Below, piece by piece: positions 4,665 to 5,601 of a stretch of DNA of 5,601 nucleotides. The notes below the pieces were generated by a model, which searched no databases, was not told where the DNA came from, and was given only the letters and a program-made list of their open reading frames with translations. Position numbers and translations under genes: made by a program. How positions within the stretch are numbered: the first letter of the stretch is position 1; every line of letters starts with the position of its first letter. Source of the DNA: Pseudomonadota bacterium (GTDB lineage: Bacteria; Pseudomonadota; Alphaproteobacteria; UBA8366; JADFVY01); assembly GCA_015222795.1 (NCBI GenBank), contig JADFVY010000540.1:1-5601 (forward strand), read 5' to 3'.

Positions 4665-5601
4665 CTACTCCAGAGTCTTGAAGCGTTCGGTTGCGGCTAC
4701 CAGGGCGGTCGCGATGCCCGGTTCCATGGCGGAGTGGCCGGCATCCGCTATTAACTCGTAACGCGCCCTTGGCCAGGCGGCCGCCAGCCGGTCTGCGATG
4801 TGCGGCGGGCAGACCATGTCGTAGCGCCCCTGCACGATCACGCCGGGGATGGCCGCCATGCGCCGCGCCCCGGCCAACAGGGCGCCGTCATGCAGGAAAC
4901 ATTCATTGGCGAAGTAATGCGCCTCAATCCGGGCGAGCGCCAGGGCGGCCCGCTCGTCGTCGCGCGAAACGGACGCTTCATCGCGTGGTATCAGGGCCGA
5001 GCAGGCGGTCTCGTAGCGCCGCCAGGCCAGCGCCGCGGGCATATGGACGGCCGGATCGGGATCGGTGAGGCGCCGATGGAACCCAGCCAGCAGGTCGTCG
5101 CGCTCCGAGCGCGGCAGATGGCCGGCGAAGGCGCGCCCGGCCTCTGGGAAGAATCTCCCCATGCCATCGAAAAACCAGTCGATTTCACCGCGTCCTCCCA
5201 GGAAAACGCCGCGCAGGATCAGTCCATGGCACCGCCCGGGATGAGATTGGGCGTAAGCCAGCGCCAGCAGCGAGCCCCAGGACCCGCCGAATACCACCCA
5301 GCGCTCGACCTCTCGATCCCGGCGCAGCACCTCTATATCGGCGACCAGCGCATCGGTGTCGTTACCTGCTATTTCCGCATGTGGGGTCGAACGGCCGGCA
5401 CCGCGCTGGTCAAACAGAATAATGCGGTAATGGCCAGGATCGAAGAAACGGCGGGCCGAGGCGGCAATGCCGGCGCCAGGACCGCCATGCAGGAACAGGA
5501 CAGGCGAACCGTCCGGATTACCGCATTCTTCCCAGTACAGTTCATGCGGTGGGCCGACCGCCAGCCGGCCGTGCGCATAGGGCTCTATTTCCGGATAGAG
5601 C
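4665..5601 (-). CDS. pip: proline iminopeptidase (peptidase family S33), 5' end cut by window edge
   Basis: Minus-strand frame open from 5600 to TAG 4665-4667, 311 residues visible. It is an alpha/beta hydrolase that releases N-terminal proline from peptides in the cytoplasm. It starts LYPEIEPYAHGRLAVG, followed by the oxyanion motif HGGPG (38-42) and FDQRGAGRS. The nucleophile lies in GGSWGS (Ser107), the acid in GRYDMVCPP (Asp261) and the base in AGHSAMEP (His289). The spacing of this triad matches characterised proline iminopeptidases such as the Serratia enzyme (113/268/296 from memory), implying that only about six N-terminal residues lie beyond the window. The cap region has RRYE and RIEAHYF, where the family places Glu residues that bind the proline amino group. 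No frameshift is seen. tRNA-Arg lies 54 bases downstream on the same strand. Confidence 0.95.
   Translation of the reverse strand, partial: LYPEIEPYAHGRLAVGPPHELYWEECGNPDGSPVLFLHGGPGAGIAASARRFFDPGHYRIILFDQRGAGRSTPHAEIAGNDTDALVADIEVLRRDREVERWVVFGGSWGSLLALAYAQSHPGRCHGLILRGVFLGGRGEIDWFFDGMGRFFPEAGRAFAGHLPRSERDDLLAGFHRRLTDPDPAVHMPAALAWRRYETACSALIPRDEASVSRDDERAALALARIEAHYFANECFLHDGALLAGARRMAAIPGVIVQGRYDMVCPPHIADRLAAAWPRARYELIADAGHSAMEPGIATALVAATERFKTLE

Noticed and set aside
4691..5068. Plus-strand frame opposite pip
   Set aside because: Arg/Pro-rich shadow; the opposite strand has an intact peptidase with its full catalytic triad.

Overview
The window is GC-rich bacterial chromosome (low sixties percent by eye, not computed). 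Gene content and codon choice suggest an alphaproteobacterium, perhaps a Rhodospirillales-like one. That assignment rests on general resemblance only. No transposase, integrase, CRISPR array or phage gene is visible, and every gene looks like ordinary host sequence.

Left part (1-909, + strand): the 3' end of an unidentified small beta-rich protein gene is followed almost directly by pcm, protein-L-isoaspartate O-methyltransferase. The conserved N-terminus of pcm begins upstream of any standard start codon in its frame. Either the start is ATA, or the gene carries a one-base deletion or read error near position 232.

Middle part (910-4092, + strand): an AT-rich leader of about 250 bases holds a perfect 7-7-7 inverted repeat and a possible 17-codon upstream ORF. 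It precedes a four-gene cluster. The genes are (1) a long YeiH-type (PF03601, 'putative sulfate exporter') membrane protein that most likely starts at a TTG; (2) a 54-residue single-helix membrane protein, too short for standard gene calling; (3) a UspA-fold protein with a degenerate nucleotide motif; and (4) a soluble, SRPBCC-like domain with a Trp/Arg-rich juxtamembrane stretch and one C-terminal membrane helix. A strong intrinsic terminator separates genes 2 and 3, and genes 3 and 4 overlap by ATGA. The most interesting possibility is that this is a membrane transport module: channel-like transporter, small subunit, Usp regulator and membrane-anchored lipid or ligand-binding protein. That is inference from gene order and membrane topology. 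The transported substrate is unknown.

Right part (4093-5601): a small exported Gly/His/Tyr-rich protein has its own likely extended -10 promoter and a second 7-7-7 inverted repeat just upstream. It converges on a minus-strand tRNA-Arg(CCT) with an encoded CCA end. Upstream of that tRNA, also on the minus strand, lies a proline iminopeptidase gene (pip), complete except for a few N-terminal residues cut off by the window edge.
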